Positions 48,170 to 58,614 of a stretch of 64,000 nt of DNA are shown here, one piece after another (position 1 is the first letter of the stretch; every line of letters starts with the position of its first letter). The position numbers were made by a program, and so were the translations under genes. The DNA comes from Agrostemma githago (lineage: Eukaryota; Streptophyta; Magnoliopsida; Caryophyllales; Caryophyllaceae). The stretch covers positions 63,178,266 to 63,242,265 of the forward strand of contig OY288253.1 of the NCBI GenBank assembly GCA_958450325.1. The letters are read 5' to 3'. The notes below the pieces were generated by a model, which searched no databases, had not been told where the DNA came from, and saw only the letters and a list, made by a program, of their open reading frames with translations.

Positions 48170-50414
48170 TGTAGACACCCACATTTTGACCGCTAGGTGT
48201 CTATAATAGTTCCCGCCAAACACCCGATGATGATTGGACGTAAACGTGCTTTGATAGACTCGGATATGGGCTTGTAATCATGGACATTTGGTTTAGACGT
48301 ATTAAGGAGTACAGATCTTATAAAACCAATCTCAAATCCAGGCCCAGTGGGTCCTTTCGAGTCAAATAAGACTAATTTGGGTCGAAACCGACACCAGGGG
48401 CAAAACCGTCTTTTAGCGACCGAGTCAAAACCCGGTCAAAGATTTTCCCGAGACACGTGAGTCAGCCGTGACACTTCACACGGCTGATTCATACTCAAAC
48501 ACTACAAAATTTCAGCTTCATTAAACATTAAACAATTCTGTTAAAGGTAGAATTCGATCTCAAGTAGGAATTCTATCCGGAAACCGAATCAGATACCAAC
48601 CGAGCTCCAAATACTCGGCCAATACTCCCCCACCAGCCGAGATTCATGACTTCTTCACCAAGAAACGAGACTTTGATTTCCTCTCGAACTCTCGTATTTC
48701 CTATCCAAACCGGTATTTCTTGTCACACAAGCAAGACTACCTCGATTCCTATAAATAGGACCTTTCGTCCAACACAAAAAAACACACAAAAAACAACGAT
48801 TAACACAGAAAAAACAACCCCATAACACGGTTTTTTCACACATCCTACATCCTCGATATTTAGCAAATCCCGACATCTTTCCGAAGCCTCGAAGCCACGA
48901 GAAACCGTCCGACCACACGTCAAACCCGACATCCAAACCAACACCCTAAACTCATCCTCATCATCTCGACGCTCCCAAGTCTAAGCCACTTTCCGACGAG
49001 CCTTATCCCGAGAAAACAAAGCATGTAGGTTGAGGGTGTAAATCAAACCCGATTCTTCTCTTCTTCTCTTCCTTTCTCTCGTCTTTTTTCGTCGGTCGTG
49101 TCATTAGTCCGTCTATTTAATATGGGTCGTTCGTCGCATATTTTTTATTTCTAATAATCGATACTACAAAAACTATTTTTTATAACGTTCTTAAAATACG
49201 ATATCGATTCTCTAATCGAATATCGTATCTAAAAAGAACAAAATTAATTAATTCTCGTTGATGCTAATAAAATCGTTACATCTTTTTTAAACAAAATACG
49301 ACGATTTTATATGCGGAAAGAATTAACATCTTTTTCGTTCAAAATTCTTTTTTTTACTTTTCATTCAAAACAAACTTTTTTCAAAACCTTTTCTAAAATC
49401 ATTCAGACTATTCGATATCGATTTCATAATCGAATATCGAATACGACGAATATCGAAAATATGATTCGGGTATAAATTAATCCATATTTGTACGCGATTT
49501 ATAAAAATTGACGGTTTTAGACAAATAATAAAAAAGCAGACAGACCGCCACGCGAGTCGCGCGCCTGTCAGGCGACTCGCGCGGTGGCCTGTTTAGCCAG
49601 GTCCTTTTTTTTTTTCGTTTCCTCGCTTTTCTATTTTTTTATTCTTTTCGAATCTTACATAAAAAGCGACTTTCGCGACATATTTCGATAAATACCTTTT
49701 TTTGACCTCGGTCAACACGTGCTAATCCATCACGTGTCATAAGTCTTTTCCAAAATCATGCATATTATTTATTTACGTCTTTATTCAAATTATTCAAACG
49801 TTACTAACTCATTTGCTCCTTGTTTGTAGCGATTTATTTTTATCGTTTGTTTTATTAGACTAAAACAAATTCACATGCTAAAATAACTTTGACGTTATTA
49901 GTTTAATATGCATTAAACGACTTAGCAACCCATTTATTTATTTTTCTCACATGTCTTAGGAAAATAATCTTTGCATATCATTCAACCATCGAACTAACGC
50001 GTGTACACTAAAAACAAACGATATCTTAGTAAAGGCCGCTAAGTGCGGGCGGGGTTGGGTGTTCTCAATGAACTTCCCAACACGTACCCTCACCCCTTAC
50101 TCAGAACCATGGTTTCCGGATGTCCGAATCCATTGGCAACGAGAGTCATTCAATACACGATATCCGATAATGTCGGTATCGGTATCAAATGCTAAGGGAG
50201 GAACCCGATAAGCTCTGACATCGGAAATGGGCCATGTTTTAAATATGGCCCACTACGACATAGAGTGGGTTCGAATGGTTCCGAATAACCACAAAATTCG
50301 GTGGCGACTCCTACTTAGATTTAAAATTCAATTCGACCCATCTCATATGGAGATTCATTCGCCTCCCCAAACCCGCGCGTGGCCGCGTCGGGGTGGACCT
50401 ATGTCATGTCCACA
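48170..50414 (+). repeat. 3' LTR of the nested element
   Basis: 2245 bp, TGTAGACACCC...TCCACA, near-identical to 41928-44169, so the insertion is fairly young. Confidence 0.93.
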
Positions 50415-50636
50415 ATGGTTTTGACCCAAATTAGTCTCATTTGACTGGAAACGACCCATTGGGCCTGAATTTAAGGTTAGTTTTGTGAGATTTTTACTCC
50501 ACTAAAAGCTCACGCCAAATTCTATTGACTCCGAGTCCAAAATCGAGCGTATTAAGTCACGTTTACGTCCGATCATCATCGGGTATTTTTCGGAAACTGA
50601 TATAGACACCTGGCAGTCAAAATGTGGGTGTCTACA
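50415..50636 (-). repeat. Ogre 3' LTR, proximal part
   Basis: It ends ...gtgggtgtctaca, the reverse of the TGTAGACACCCAC LTR start. It continues 39776-41927 across the nested element. Confidence 0.9.
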
Positions 50637-51090
50637 GAGCTCCCACTCTGACTGAGGCTTGGACAAGGCGAAAGTCAGAGCAGCTACCTGGCCAATCGAG
50701 GATTAAGACCCGACAGACTTCCGATCGGGTCGTTTATAGTCCATTAGACTTTGCGTAAAAGGGTTCGCCAGCCATAAGATAGAAATCATACCTGAGTGGA
50801 TCCTGGATGTGCCCGTTTGCAGCCATATCCAGTGTTTTCTTAGTGCAAATGGCACATGGGGCTTTTCGCTGGGGAGTTTAGATGAGTTGCAAGGAGACTT
50901 TCATCTGGAGTCTGGGTGTACCTGTATGCTGATACATAGTAATTCGTATGTAACATTTAGGCGAAACACCGACTCATGCTGGGGAAATGAAAAATGATTT
51001 TTTTGAAATTTTTTGAAAATTTTGAAATTTTGAAAATGAGAATGCTCGGGATGACTTGTTTCCTGTATCAAATTCTGAAAATGATTCCTA
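50637..51090 (-). other. Ogre 3' untranslated region with purine tract
   Basis: Reversed, 50637-50650 is a purine-rich agtgggagctc tract. The following sequence is homologous, in reverse, to 47690-48156 of the nested element (e.g. aacatttaggcgaaacaccg). Homology fades near 51090, where the antisense gene's upstream region begins. Confidence 0.75.
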
Positions 51091-51174
51091 AAGCCTTTTG
51101 GGTTGAGCCCACGCCTAAGTGAAGATATGATAAGAACTCCTATTCCTAAGGCAATTAGGGAAGGATTTCTCTAT

Positions 51175-51182
51175 TATAAATA
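51175..51182 (+). promoter_or_regulatory. TATA box candidate for the antisense PMD-like gene
   Basis: TATAAATA, in ctattataaatagaggattc, lies 93 bp before the ATG at 51275 and is followed by a C/T-rich leader (cttccttctcttctctc). Position and context fit a plant RNA polymerase II promoter inside the retrotransposon. Confidence 0.55.
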
Positions 51183-51540
51183 GAGGATTCCTTGCTTTTA
51201 ATTTTCATATCTCAACCCAAATCTTCCTTCTCTTCTCTCAAAATCCTTTAGACCTTTAAGAAAAAACTCTTGCTATGGGTATCGAACATCTGACCGCAAT
51301 GCTTCAGACGTGGTCCCAGTATTTCCGAGATGAAGACAAAGTTCAGCTGACTCAAATGGGAATTACTGCTTTATTTCTGCTCCAATGACTTAGGGTAGAT
51401 TCGCACTTTCTGGATGCTTGCCTATCCTTTTGGGATACTACCCACCATGTTTTTGCATTTTCTCGAGGAGAAATATGTCCTCTTCCCGAAGATATTGCAG
51501 CTATCGACGGTTGGTGCCCTAACGCTCGTCCTGCTATTCC

Positions 51541-52070
51541 TAGGGGTGTTCGTCGGTCCAGGACCGGACCAGACCGTTTAGCTTGGACCGAAGACCATAA
51601 TTGTATAAAAAGTTGGACCATGGACCGGACCATATTTATGTCGGTCCGGTTCGGGTCGGACCATAAAAAACCTAGACCGGACCATAATGGACCAAAGAAA
51701 CCGAAATAAATTACTACCAAAAAGTTTTTGGTATATAATAACTTAAAAAAACAACGATAAGTGCATAATCAAACTCTACAAGATTTTTATTTCGTTTTCC
51801 ATTTGTTGTAGATTAAGATTTAAGGATTTTTATTCAATTTGCCGCGTATGCCTTGATTTTGTGTAAATTATTTAGGGTCAATACGGTCCATTCGGTCCTT
51901 TATTTGGTCCGCGGTCCAATCGTTTCGGTCCAGGACCGGACCAAAGACCAAATAATCAATATCATGTGGACCGTAGACCGGACCATATAATATTCGGTCC
52001 GGTCTGGTCCGGAGCAAAAGGCAACGGTCCGGTCCGGTTTTCGGTCCGGACCACGAAGTGAACACCTCTA
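51541..52070. mobile_element. hAT MITE C (530 bp), GGTCCGG-rich
   Basis: The termini are TAGGGGTGTTCG and TGAACACCTCTA; the 8-bp duplication gctattcc lies at 51533-51540 and 52071-52078. It is related to 9969-10264 but longer. Its removal restores the reading frame of the PMD-like gene. Confidence 0.93.
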
Positions 52071-52453
52071 GCTATTCCTCCGTTTTATCCTGACCCAAGG
52101 AGGAGATTAAGGGACTTTCTTGGCTTGTCTCATACTGAGACGGACCGTATGGTGCGGGGAGATTCAGTTTCTTTATTTGATTTAGCCGACAAGTTCATGA
52201 ACTCTGGCGGCTACGGGTTACTTCCACCCATAGACGTAGGATTTTTGCCTTTTGCATGCTTCATCGATACATTTTTGAGGGAAAAATGGATGTTGACTCG
52301 TGCTTGGGTCAGATTAGGCTAATCGGCATAGTCGATCAGATGAAGATGGGTCACAGTCCAGCTTGGCTGATAGCCGGAGAGATCATTATGGGCCTTGATG
52401 CTAGAAGACTTGACCCGGACCGACAATTGACGGGAAGTACCCGTCTTTTGCAG

Positions 52454-52662
52454 GTATACCTTTCGCGCTTTCTTCTTTTTTCCTTTTTTTTGCGAATTTC
52501 GGACGTACAGGGGCCACTCGATCGAGTGACCTCGATAAAAACCTCCTGTTCGTCTCCGAATGAGCCACTCGATCGAGTCAGACATGACACTCGATCGAGT
52601 GTCTGCCAGCGGACCTGACACTTTCTTACGAAAGTTCGTTTTCCTCTTCTTTTTTTTGTCAG
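52454..52662 (+). other. Intron of the antisense PMD-like gene, with three palindromes
   Basis: The boundaries are TTGCAG|gtatac and tttttgtcag|ATCTGG, phase 0, with a strong polypyrimidine tract. It holds CACTCGATCGAGTG-type palindromes at 52514-52528, 52565-52578 and 52587-52602 (the last a 16-bp perfect ACACTCGATCGAGTGT). Confidence 0.7.
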
Positions 52663-54053
52663 ATCTGGTTATCCGTGCGTTTGTCGATCATAGAGCCCCC
52701 GGTGAGCATATCCAAATATCGTAGTTGCCAGATTAGCTCAAGGAAACGGCGGATAAGCTCGACCCATAACATAAACCGAACTTATTGGGACGAGGAGCTA
52801 AGATTCCATGGTGGGCCCTTGATTAGATGGACCGTTATTTGGTGGTTTCTCTCAAAATTGACGGGGCTAGCTAAGAGAGACAAAGCTCGCTATTTGGTGA
52901 TCCTGTCCTTGGACTGGACCGTCCATATCTATCCAGACCGTATTTTGAAGCGGTTCGGTTCGTTTCAGAAGATTCCTGAGACTGAAGCAATTATTAGCGT
53001 TTCGCTCCAATTGACGGACGCTATGTGTGACACGTGGCTACAACGGTGGTTTACCCGTGTCATATGGACTATACCCCGCCCTTGCCAATCCGTTTGGGTT
53101 TCGGAATCATATCGAAAATGGACTTCCGAAGAATCTGAGGAGACCCGTAAAGCTTTGAAGACTGACGAGGCTTTTGACTTGGTTCGCCGGGAGACGGTGA
53201 AAGATAATAGGGGTTTCTTTGACGAAGGGGAAAATCCAGCTACCCTTGTCCGATTGGAGTCGGGTCTTAAGTCAAAAACTAAGACTCGAACTAAAGAGAC
53301 CGGTGCTAGCGGCTAACGGGGACGGCTAAGCCCCCAGACTGATTTGGAGAAAAGACTTGGGCCGAGATTGGCGGCCCGACACTACAAGAAAAGGTGCCCC
53401 AGGCGTCCACCTAGTGGGCACCGGCAGTGGACGCTATAAATGAGCGGGCGTCCGCAAACATACGCCAGAAAGTGGAAGCCACAATTGGTCGCCCATTTTT
53501 AACACAGGCGTCCACTATTGGACGCCAGGAGAATTGGCGACCGACAGCGAATGCCAATTGTGGCGTCTGACTGTGGACGCCAGTTATCCCTGGATGGCGT
53601 CCACAGTCAGACGCTATTAGCTTCATGTTGGCGTCCGACTGTGGACGCCATCCAGGGGTAAATGGCGTCCAGTGTTAGACGCCATATCCCCTGAATATCT
53701 GCCAATTTCGATCGGTTTTAGCTTCCCCGGCGCCTGGCATGGTGTCCGTTATTGGACACCATGTATGCTGTTGCATGACCGTAAACATGCGTTCAATGTC
53801 TACCCAAAACCTGCAAAATAAACCTCATCCACAACTCATTCACTCTCGACCATCCACAACCTCAACTGTCGACCATCCACAATACCACCACCTCATTCAC
53901 TCTCAATCAACCAAAACACTTCATCTCAACACATTTATGCTGAAAAAACATTCATATAAAAAAGTTTTAACATACGGTTTGAAGGTACATAAATCTAAAC
54001 TAGTTTGAAGATACATGATCCATAAATCCAGTTACAACAACAACAAAAAACAA

Positions 54054-55608
54054 TCAACTAACTAAGAAGCTAGCTGAAGCACCAGAGTTACCGCCATCCC
54101 CGCTAAAGGGGTTTCTGTCGTCTGGAGGGGAAGGGGGACGACCTTGGTTGCATTTGTTGAACATGGCCTGAAACATGGCCATCTATTCCAGCATCTTCTT
54201 GATGTGCTCCACCTGCTCCTTCAGTTGTTGCTGCTGCTGTGTCAGCTGCTCCTTCATTTCCTCCTTTTCCGGATTGGGCTGCTGAGATCCGGCCAGTGTG
54301 TACTCCATCTATGTGGAGGTGCCGAGATGTGCTGGGGGAGGTGTGAAGTACATACCGTGTGCGTTTCCAACACCATACACACTTCCCTTCTTGTATCCCT
54401 AGACAGTCTTGAAAAAAATCTTGTTCAGGTCGACGTCTGTAGCATCAGAAGCATTCTGGAGGTTCGCTAGCTCTTCGTGGTAGGCATCCTGCGTACACAA
54501 CAACGATTTCAATTCAAGTTATTATTAGATGAAATCATTGAAGATAGTTATCTACCACCTAAAGTATAGACAAAGTCGATTTATTTGAAATAGTTAGTAC
54601 TCACCCAGATTGCCTGATCCTTTCCCGTCTTAAAACTAGTCCCTTTGTCATCGGTCTTCCCGTGCATGTCGAAGAATACCTCCGCCGCGGTTGGCACCCT
54701 CCCGAGTTCAGCTTGCAGCTATTAAATGAGTACGAACGTTAGGTGAATATAAATTATGCGAGCATAGGTTACGATTATTTCAGACCTGACCTTGAAGTCC
54801 TGCTTGTCGTGGTAGGCAACCCATCTCTCCAACGCGACCCCTGAAATACGATGACTCCAATATATTATTTAATACAGTGAAAGATTGAAGTTAGATTGTT
54901 TGTCAAAATTGATTACTAAAAAAAACTACACCTTTAAGGTCTTTCAGCGCAGTCCCCCCGCGTGTGGCGTTTGTTCATCACGCAAGCAAAACGTCGTGTG
55001 CACGTCTCGTTATACCGCTCCCAGACCCTTCCTTCTAACTCAGTTTTCCAAGTGAACTTCAACTACACAATCAAGGCGGATGATTAATTAGTAGCATGAA
55101 TATTTACAAAGTCCACATTATAAATTTAAAACTCGGTAACAAAAACAAACTACGTACCCGGAATTGGTTGAACCACCACTCCCGTACGTCAGCCGGCACC
55201 TGAGTCCAGCAGGAATACCCCTGCCCTCTGTCGGACATGTAGCTGTTAGTACAGCCTCTGGTGACCTGTCTATGCAGAAACCTGCACCGAGTCGAGAAGC
55301 ACATATATGTACAAAATCTGTGAAGATGTAGTCCAAAAATTCATGTTATAAAAGAATAATCAACATGTTAGAATATATTACCATGTACGACAAGGGTCGA
55401 GAATCACCCGACCGTGTTCATCCTTCTCCAGCTCCTCCTCCTGCCCCTGTTGCTGCTGCTCCTCATCCTCCTGCTCATTGGTCTGCTCCGGTCCCGATTC
55501 GGGGACCATTTCCTCCTCCTCCTCCTCCTCCTCCTCCTCCTGCGTGGTGGACGTCTGAACAGACCTACTACCCCCACCACGTCTCCTAGTCGATCTACCG
55601 CCTGCCAT
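54054..55608 (-). pseudogene. CACTA 2 TNPA-like gene (Transposase_24 family)
   Basis: Exon 1 (55608-55382) is MAGGRSTRRRGGGSRS, a Glu run and a Gln/Glu-rich linker ending HGRVILDPC. Later exons encode RGQGYSCWTQVPADVREWWF, FTWKTELEGRVWERYNETCT, ALERWVAYHDKQDF and ELGRVPTAAEVFFDMHGKTD. The C-terminal part has YKKGSVYGVGNAHGMYF and a Gln/Glu/Lys coiled coil. This is the plant Ptta/En-Spm Transposase_24 layout. In-frame TAG codons near 54400, 54310 and 54185 truncate it. It probably once bound the subterminal repeats to help transposition. Confidence 0.75.
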
Positions 55609-55744
55609 TATCTTAACCTTGCAACAAATTAAACAATGTTAACAACAATTAGCAATTACATTCTAACTTGATTGGAATAATGTACCAAATAAGTAGCACA
55701 ATCACCTAACCATGTAATCATCAATATAACCTACTACAGCAACT

Positions 55745-56748
55745 CTAGTAGTCATCTTCGTTGTCGTTATTGTCTTCAGCCTCATCCTCCTCAGCCTGAT
55801 TCTCCTCCTCCGTCTCCTCGCCCTTCACTTGATCGTCCTCCAAATTCTCTTCATCGTGTCCCTCATCCTCCTCAAGGATCTCCGGAACATCCCTAACCAT
55901 GTAATCTCCTTCTCCATCATCATGATCACCCTCAAATTCTTCCTCTGCCCCTTCATTCTGATCTTCTTCGGAGAATATGGTCTCTTCAATAAAAGATAAG
56001 CGTGTACCACTTGAAGCCGCATCTTCCTGGAACAGAGAACTGTTTATTTGTCCCCGTGGTTTAGTCGTAAAGACTGCCCACCATTGGCTTTGATTTCTGT
56101 CATTTTTCGTGTAAGGAGAAGGAGCAAAGTAGACTTGCTTCGCCTGATGCGCGAGTATGAACGGATCGTACGTAGGATATTTCCTTGTGTGATTAACTTC
56201 CACAATCTTGTGATTAACCCACATTTAAGGCTAACTACCATAGATGCGACTTCTAACAAAGTCACATCGCACCCTCCGTATAACGGTTTCTCCGAAGCGT
56301 CCAACATGTCAAAAAACACCTTTGCTCGTGGGTTAGGCTCTTGTGGGTTGGGTGAGTCTCGTGGGTTAGGTGAGTCGTCATTCCCATATGTGTTCTCGTT
56401 GTTAAACAAGTTGCACTCCACAACGTCAACTATTATACCTCTCAATCCACCCTCATTTTGATGGTTTTTGTGTTCCTCAGATTGAGATGGCTCACCATGA
56501 CAAATCCAATTATAATAATGGGGTGAAAAACCACTATAGATGACATGTTCCTTAACTACAAGGACCTCAAAAAATTTTAGGTTCTTGCATTTAGTACACG
56601 GACACCTAACCTCCCCCCTCGATGCATAATCTACTGAATTTTTAGCCACCTCGACAAATGATTCAGCACCCCTCAAAAATTCGACGGTGGGACGTCTCTT
56701 CTTATCAAGTCTTCCCTCATACATCCATTTCCGTTCAATTCTCTTCAT
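55745..56748 (-). pseudogene. CACTA 2 TNP2 transposase, internally deleted
   Basis: The N-terminus (from 56748) is a transposase-associated zinc domain: RKWMYEGRL, RCPCTKCKNLKFF, VYSGFSPHYYNWICHGE type. It continues into the first part of TNP2 (KVFFDMLDASEKPLYGGC). Near 56222 it switches, with a frame change, to the C-terminal region (YPTYDPFILAHQAKQVYFAP) and a long Glu/Asp-rich tail. The whole catalytic core between them is missing, so the product cannot cut DNA. This is the common route to a non-autonomous CACTA element. Confidence 0.8.
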
Positions 56749-56759
56749 TTTCTATGTTC

Positions 56760-57640
56760 AAAAAATATATATAACAAATTAAAGTTTAATTTCCCTAACT
56801 TAATTTAGAACTTACTAAACGAAAATTTAATCATCATTTAACTTAAACTTAATTTCTCTAACTTAATTTCCATAACTGAGTCTCCCCAATTTAATCACTA
56901 ATACGTCAAAGTAAACCCAATTTTTAATTTGCAAATGTCTTATTAATTTTTAATTGACCTTACAAAAATTAGTCACCGAATTTAATCACAAATGTAATCA
57001 CAATTTAATCCCAATTTACAAAAACCCTAGCTAATTTATCAATGTAATCCCAATTCAACCGAACAAAACACAACAATTCATGGCTTAGGTCACACAGAAA
57101 CAGCTTAAACAGGTAAAAAAAGGTCAAATTTTCGGATGCAGATATCAAAATTCTGAAAGCGCCACTAAAACCTATTTACAATCTCGATCAGGATAGAAGT
57201 GGTTTCGGGAAAATCCGGCATTATTACGACACCTTTTGGTCCATCCTAAGTCACACAAAACCTCACGGAAGGCCCTAGAGGTCGTTCTAGCTCAATTGAA
57301 GCAAGTTCATCAAACCCTAATAAAAATTGTGATAGGCAACTAATCTACCTAATCGAATTTGGGCTAAACTAATCAACCAAATCGAAATTCAGACCTAAAC
57401 AATATTAACTACCAAACTACCAATAAATAACAATAACAATCAAAAATAAGAACAAATTATAATGAATAAGAATTAAGTAAAGTAAGAAAACATACCAAAA
57501 ATTAAGAAAAAGTATGAAAAATGGAGGAGAGGAAAGGAGATTGGGGTCGGCGAGGAAGTAGAGAGGGTTTAAAGAGTGATTTTTTTAGAGAGTGAAGGGG
57601 GAGAGGGGGGTGGGCGGGTATTTGATACGAGTCAGCCTGG
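56760..57640. other. CACTA 2 upstream non-coding region
   Basis: AT-rich sequence between the TNP2 start and the subterminal repeats, with many acttaatttaa/aatttaatca runs. No ORF is supported. It probably holds the element's promoter. Confidence 0.5.
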
Positions 57641-58158
57641 CGGGCGTCCACTATCGGACGCCACATCCAGCCAAACTGGCGTCCGACTGTGGACGCCATA
57701 TCCACTAAATGGCGTCTGACAGTGGACGCCATTTAGTGGATATGGCGTCCGCTTGTGGACGCCCGCCAGGCTGAATTTCTTTCTTCCCCATCTCAGTCGG
57801 ACGCCAAGTATGGCGTCTGACTGTGGACGCCCGTTTCTTTTTTCAGACGCCATGTAGGCGTCCATATGCCTAGGACGCCCACCAGGCGAACGCCCGGGAC
57901 TGCTTTTCTTGTAGTGCGAGACCGATTGGGCCCACGTGAACGGTTGCCAGAAAGGGTGCGGGCCCGACTTGGACCGAGTGAGGTGACTGAGGATTCGAGT
58001 TCGAAAAAACGAGTCCGGGCTAAGGAGGTTCCCGTGGTGATTCGGGAGTGCTCACCTCCACGTCGTCGCCAGTGGACGGAAAATGAAGCTAAAGACAAGG
58101 AAAAGGGCAAGATGCCCTAAATACCGAGCCCCTAGTTTTTATTATTTAAATATTACTA

Positions 58159-58249
58159 CTCTCTCCAGTTTTTATTTATCTTCCCCTTTGATTAAATTAT
58201 ACCTCACATATATTAAACAAAGGGGAAGATTGTTAAAAATCGGAGGGAG
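58159..58249. mobile_element. Stowaway MITE (91 bp)
   Basis: Inverted ends CTCTCTCCAGTTTTTA and (reversed) CTCCCTCCGATTTTTA are flanked by TA on both sides (58157-58158, 58250-58251). The arms pair over about 32 bp (…atcttcccctttg), as in Tc1/mariner-type Stowaway elements. It lies just after the antisense gene. Confidence 0.88.
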
Positions 58250-58614
58250 TATTATTTATTTTAGTGTCGTGTGCTTTTTTTGGATTTTTTTTTTTGCAAT
58301 TTGTCATTTTCCGAGTTTATCGGATTTTTTTTTGAAATAAATAAAGGAAGTTTATTATTTAAACCGTTCCTGTTTTTTTCTCGATTGCAGTGGTTGTGCT
58401 CTTTTGAGGGGCTGCCTACGTATCCACAATTAGCGGAATCAAACCAAACGTAGTTCAGATTTTTTTTTAGATTTGCAATCTTGAAATACATCAAGACTAT
58501 TGGTTCAAGATGTTTACAACAGTAGAATAAATAATTCTAGCTTTTGACTTGCTTTTTAAAAGTTTATGTAAAAAATGGTTTTAAAAAACTTTGCTAATGA
58601 CATTGAGAAAGGGC
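58250..58614 (-). other. Ogre region between pol stop and antisense gene
   Basis: T-rich sequence. It contains gggctgcctacgtatcc (58409-58425), a block also found (reversed) at 46985 in the nested element, so it is conserved family sequence in the untranslated part downstream of pol. Confidence 0.6.

Larger units (their letters stand above)
41928..50414 (+). mobile_element. Non-autonomous Ogre-related LTR element, complete (8.5 kb)
   Basis: Two LTRs of 2242 and 2245 bp (TGTAGACACCC...TCCACA) are flanked by the 5-bp duplication atggt (41923-41927, 50415-50419). A primer-binding site follows the first LTR and a purine tract precedes the second. The 4-kb interior has no gag, protease, RT or integrase, so it depends on a helper, possibly the Ogre element around it. 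It is inserted in the 3' LTR of that element in the opposite orientation. Confidence 0.95.
53380..57916 (-). mobile_element. CACTA element 2 (4.5 kb)
   Basis: The ends are CACTACAAGAAAAG and CTTTTCTTGTAGTG with the 3-bp duplication cga (53377-53379, 57917-57919). Subterminal regions at 53400-53760 and 57640-57890 are dense in palindromic tggcgtcc...ggacgcca repeats, the likely binding sites. It carries a deleted TNP2 gene and a TNPA-like gene, both on minus. It is nested in the antisense PMD-like gene of the Ogre element. Confidence 0.95.
51275..58120 (+). pseudogene. PMD-like gene antisense to the Ogre element, split by two transposons
   Basis: Exon 1 starts at 51275 (MGIEHLTAMLQTWSQYF...) with DACLSFWDTTHHVFAFSRGE and LPEDIAAIDGWC, like the start of the PMD/DUF7745 group. 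It resumes in frame after the hAT element (PFYPDPRRRLRDFLGLS) and, after a frameshift near 52318, ends STRLLQ at 52453. A GT-AG intron (52454-52662) follows in phase 0. Exon 2 (from 52663) holds LIRWTVIWWFL, DWTVHIYPDRILKRFG and QKIPETEAI; P-D-R-I-L-K-R-F-G is a PMD signature also seen in the MULE gene at 36490-36530. A charged tail lies beyond CACTA 2 (57920-58120, ending KDKEKGKMP). A TGA in exon 1 (near 51385), the frameshift and a TAA at 53314 indicate decay. Tat-lineage elements are known to carry extra ORFs here. Confidence 0.65.

Noticed and set aside
55365..55632. Leu-rich and Pro-rich plus-strand ORFs
   Set aside because: They are reverse-frame shadows of the Glu-rich run in the TNPA-like gene.
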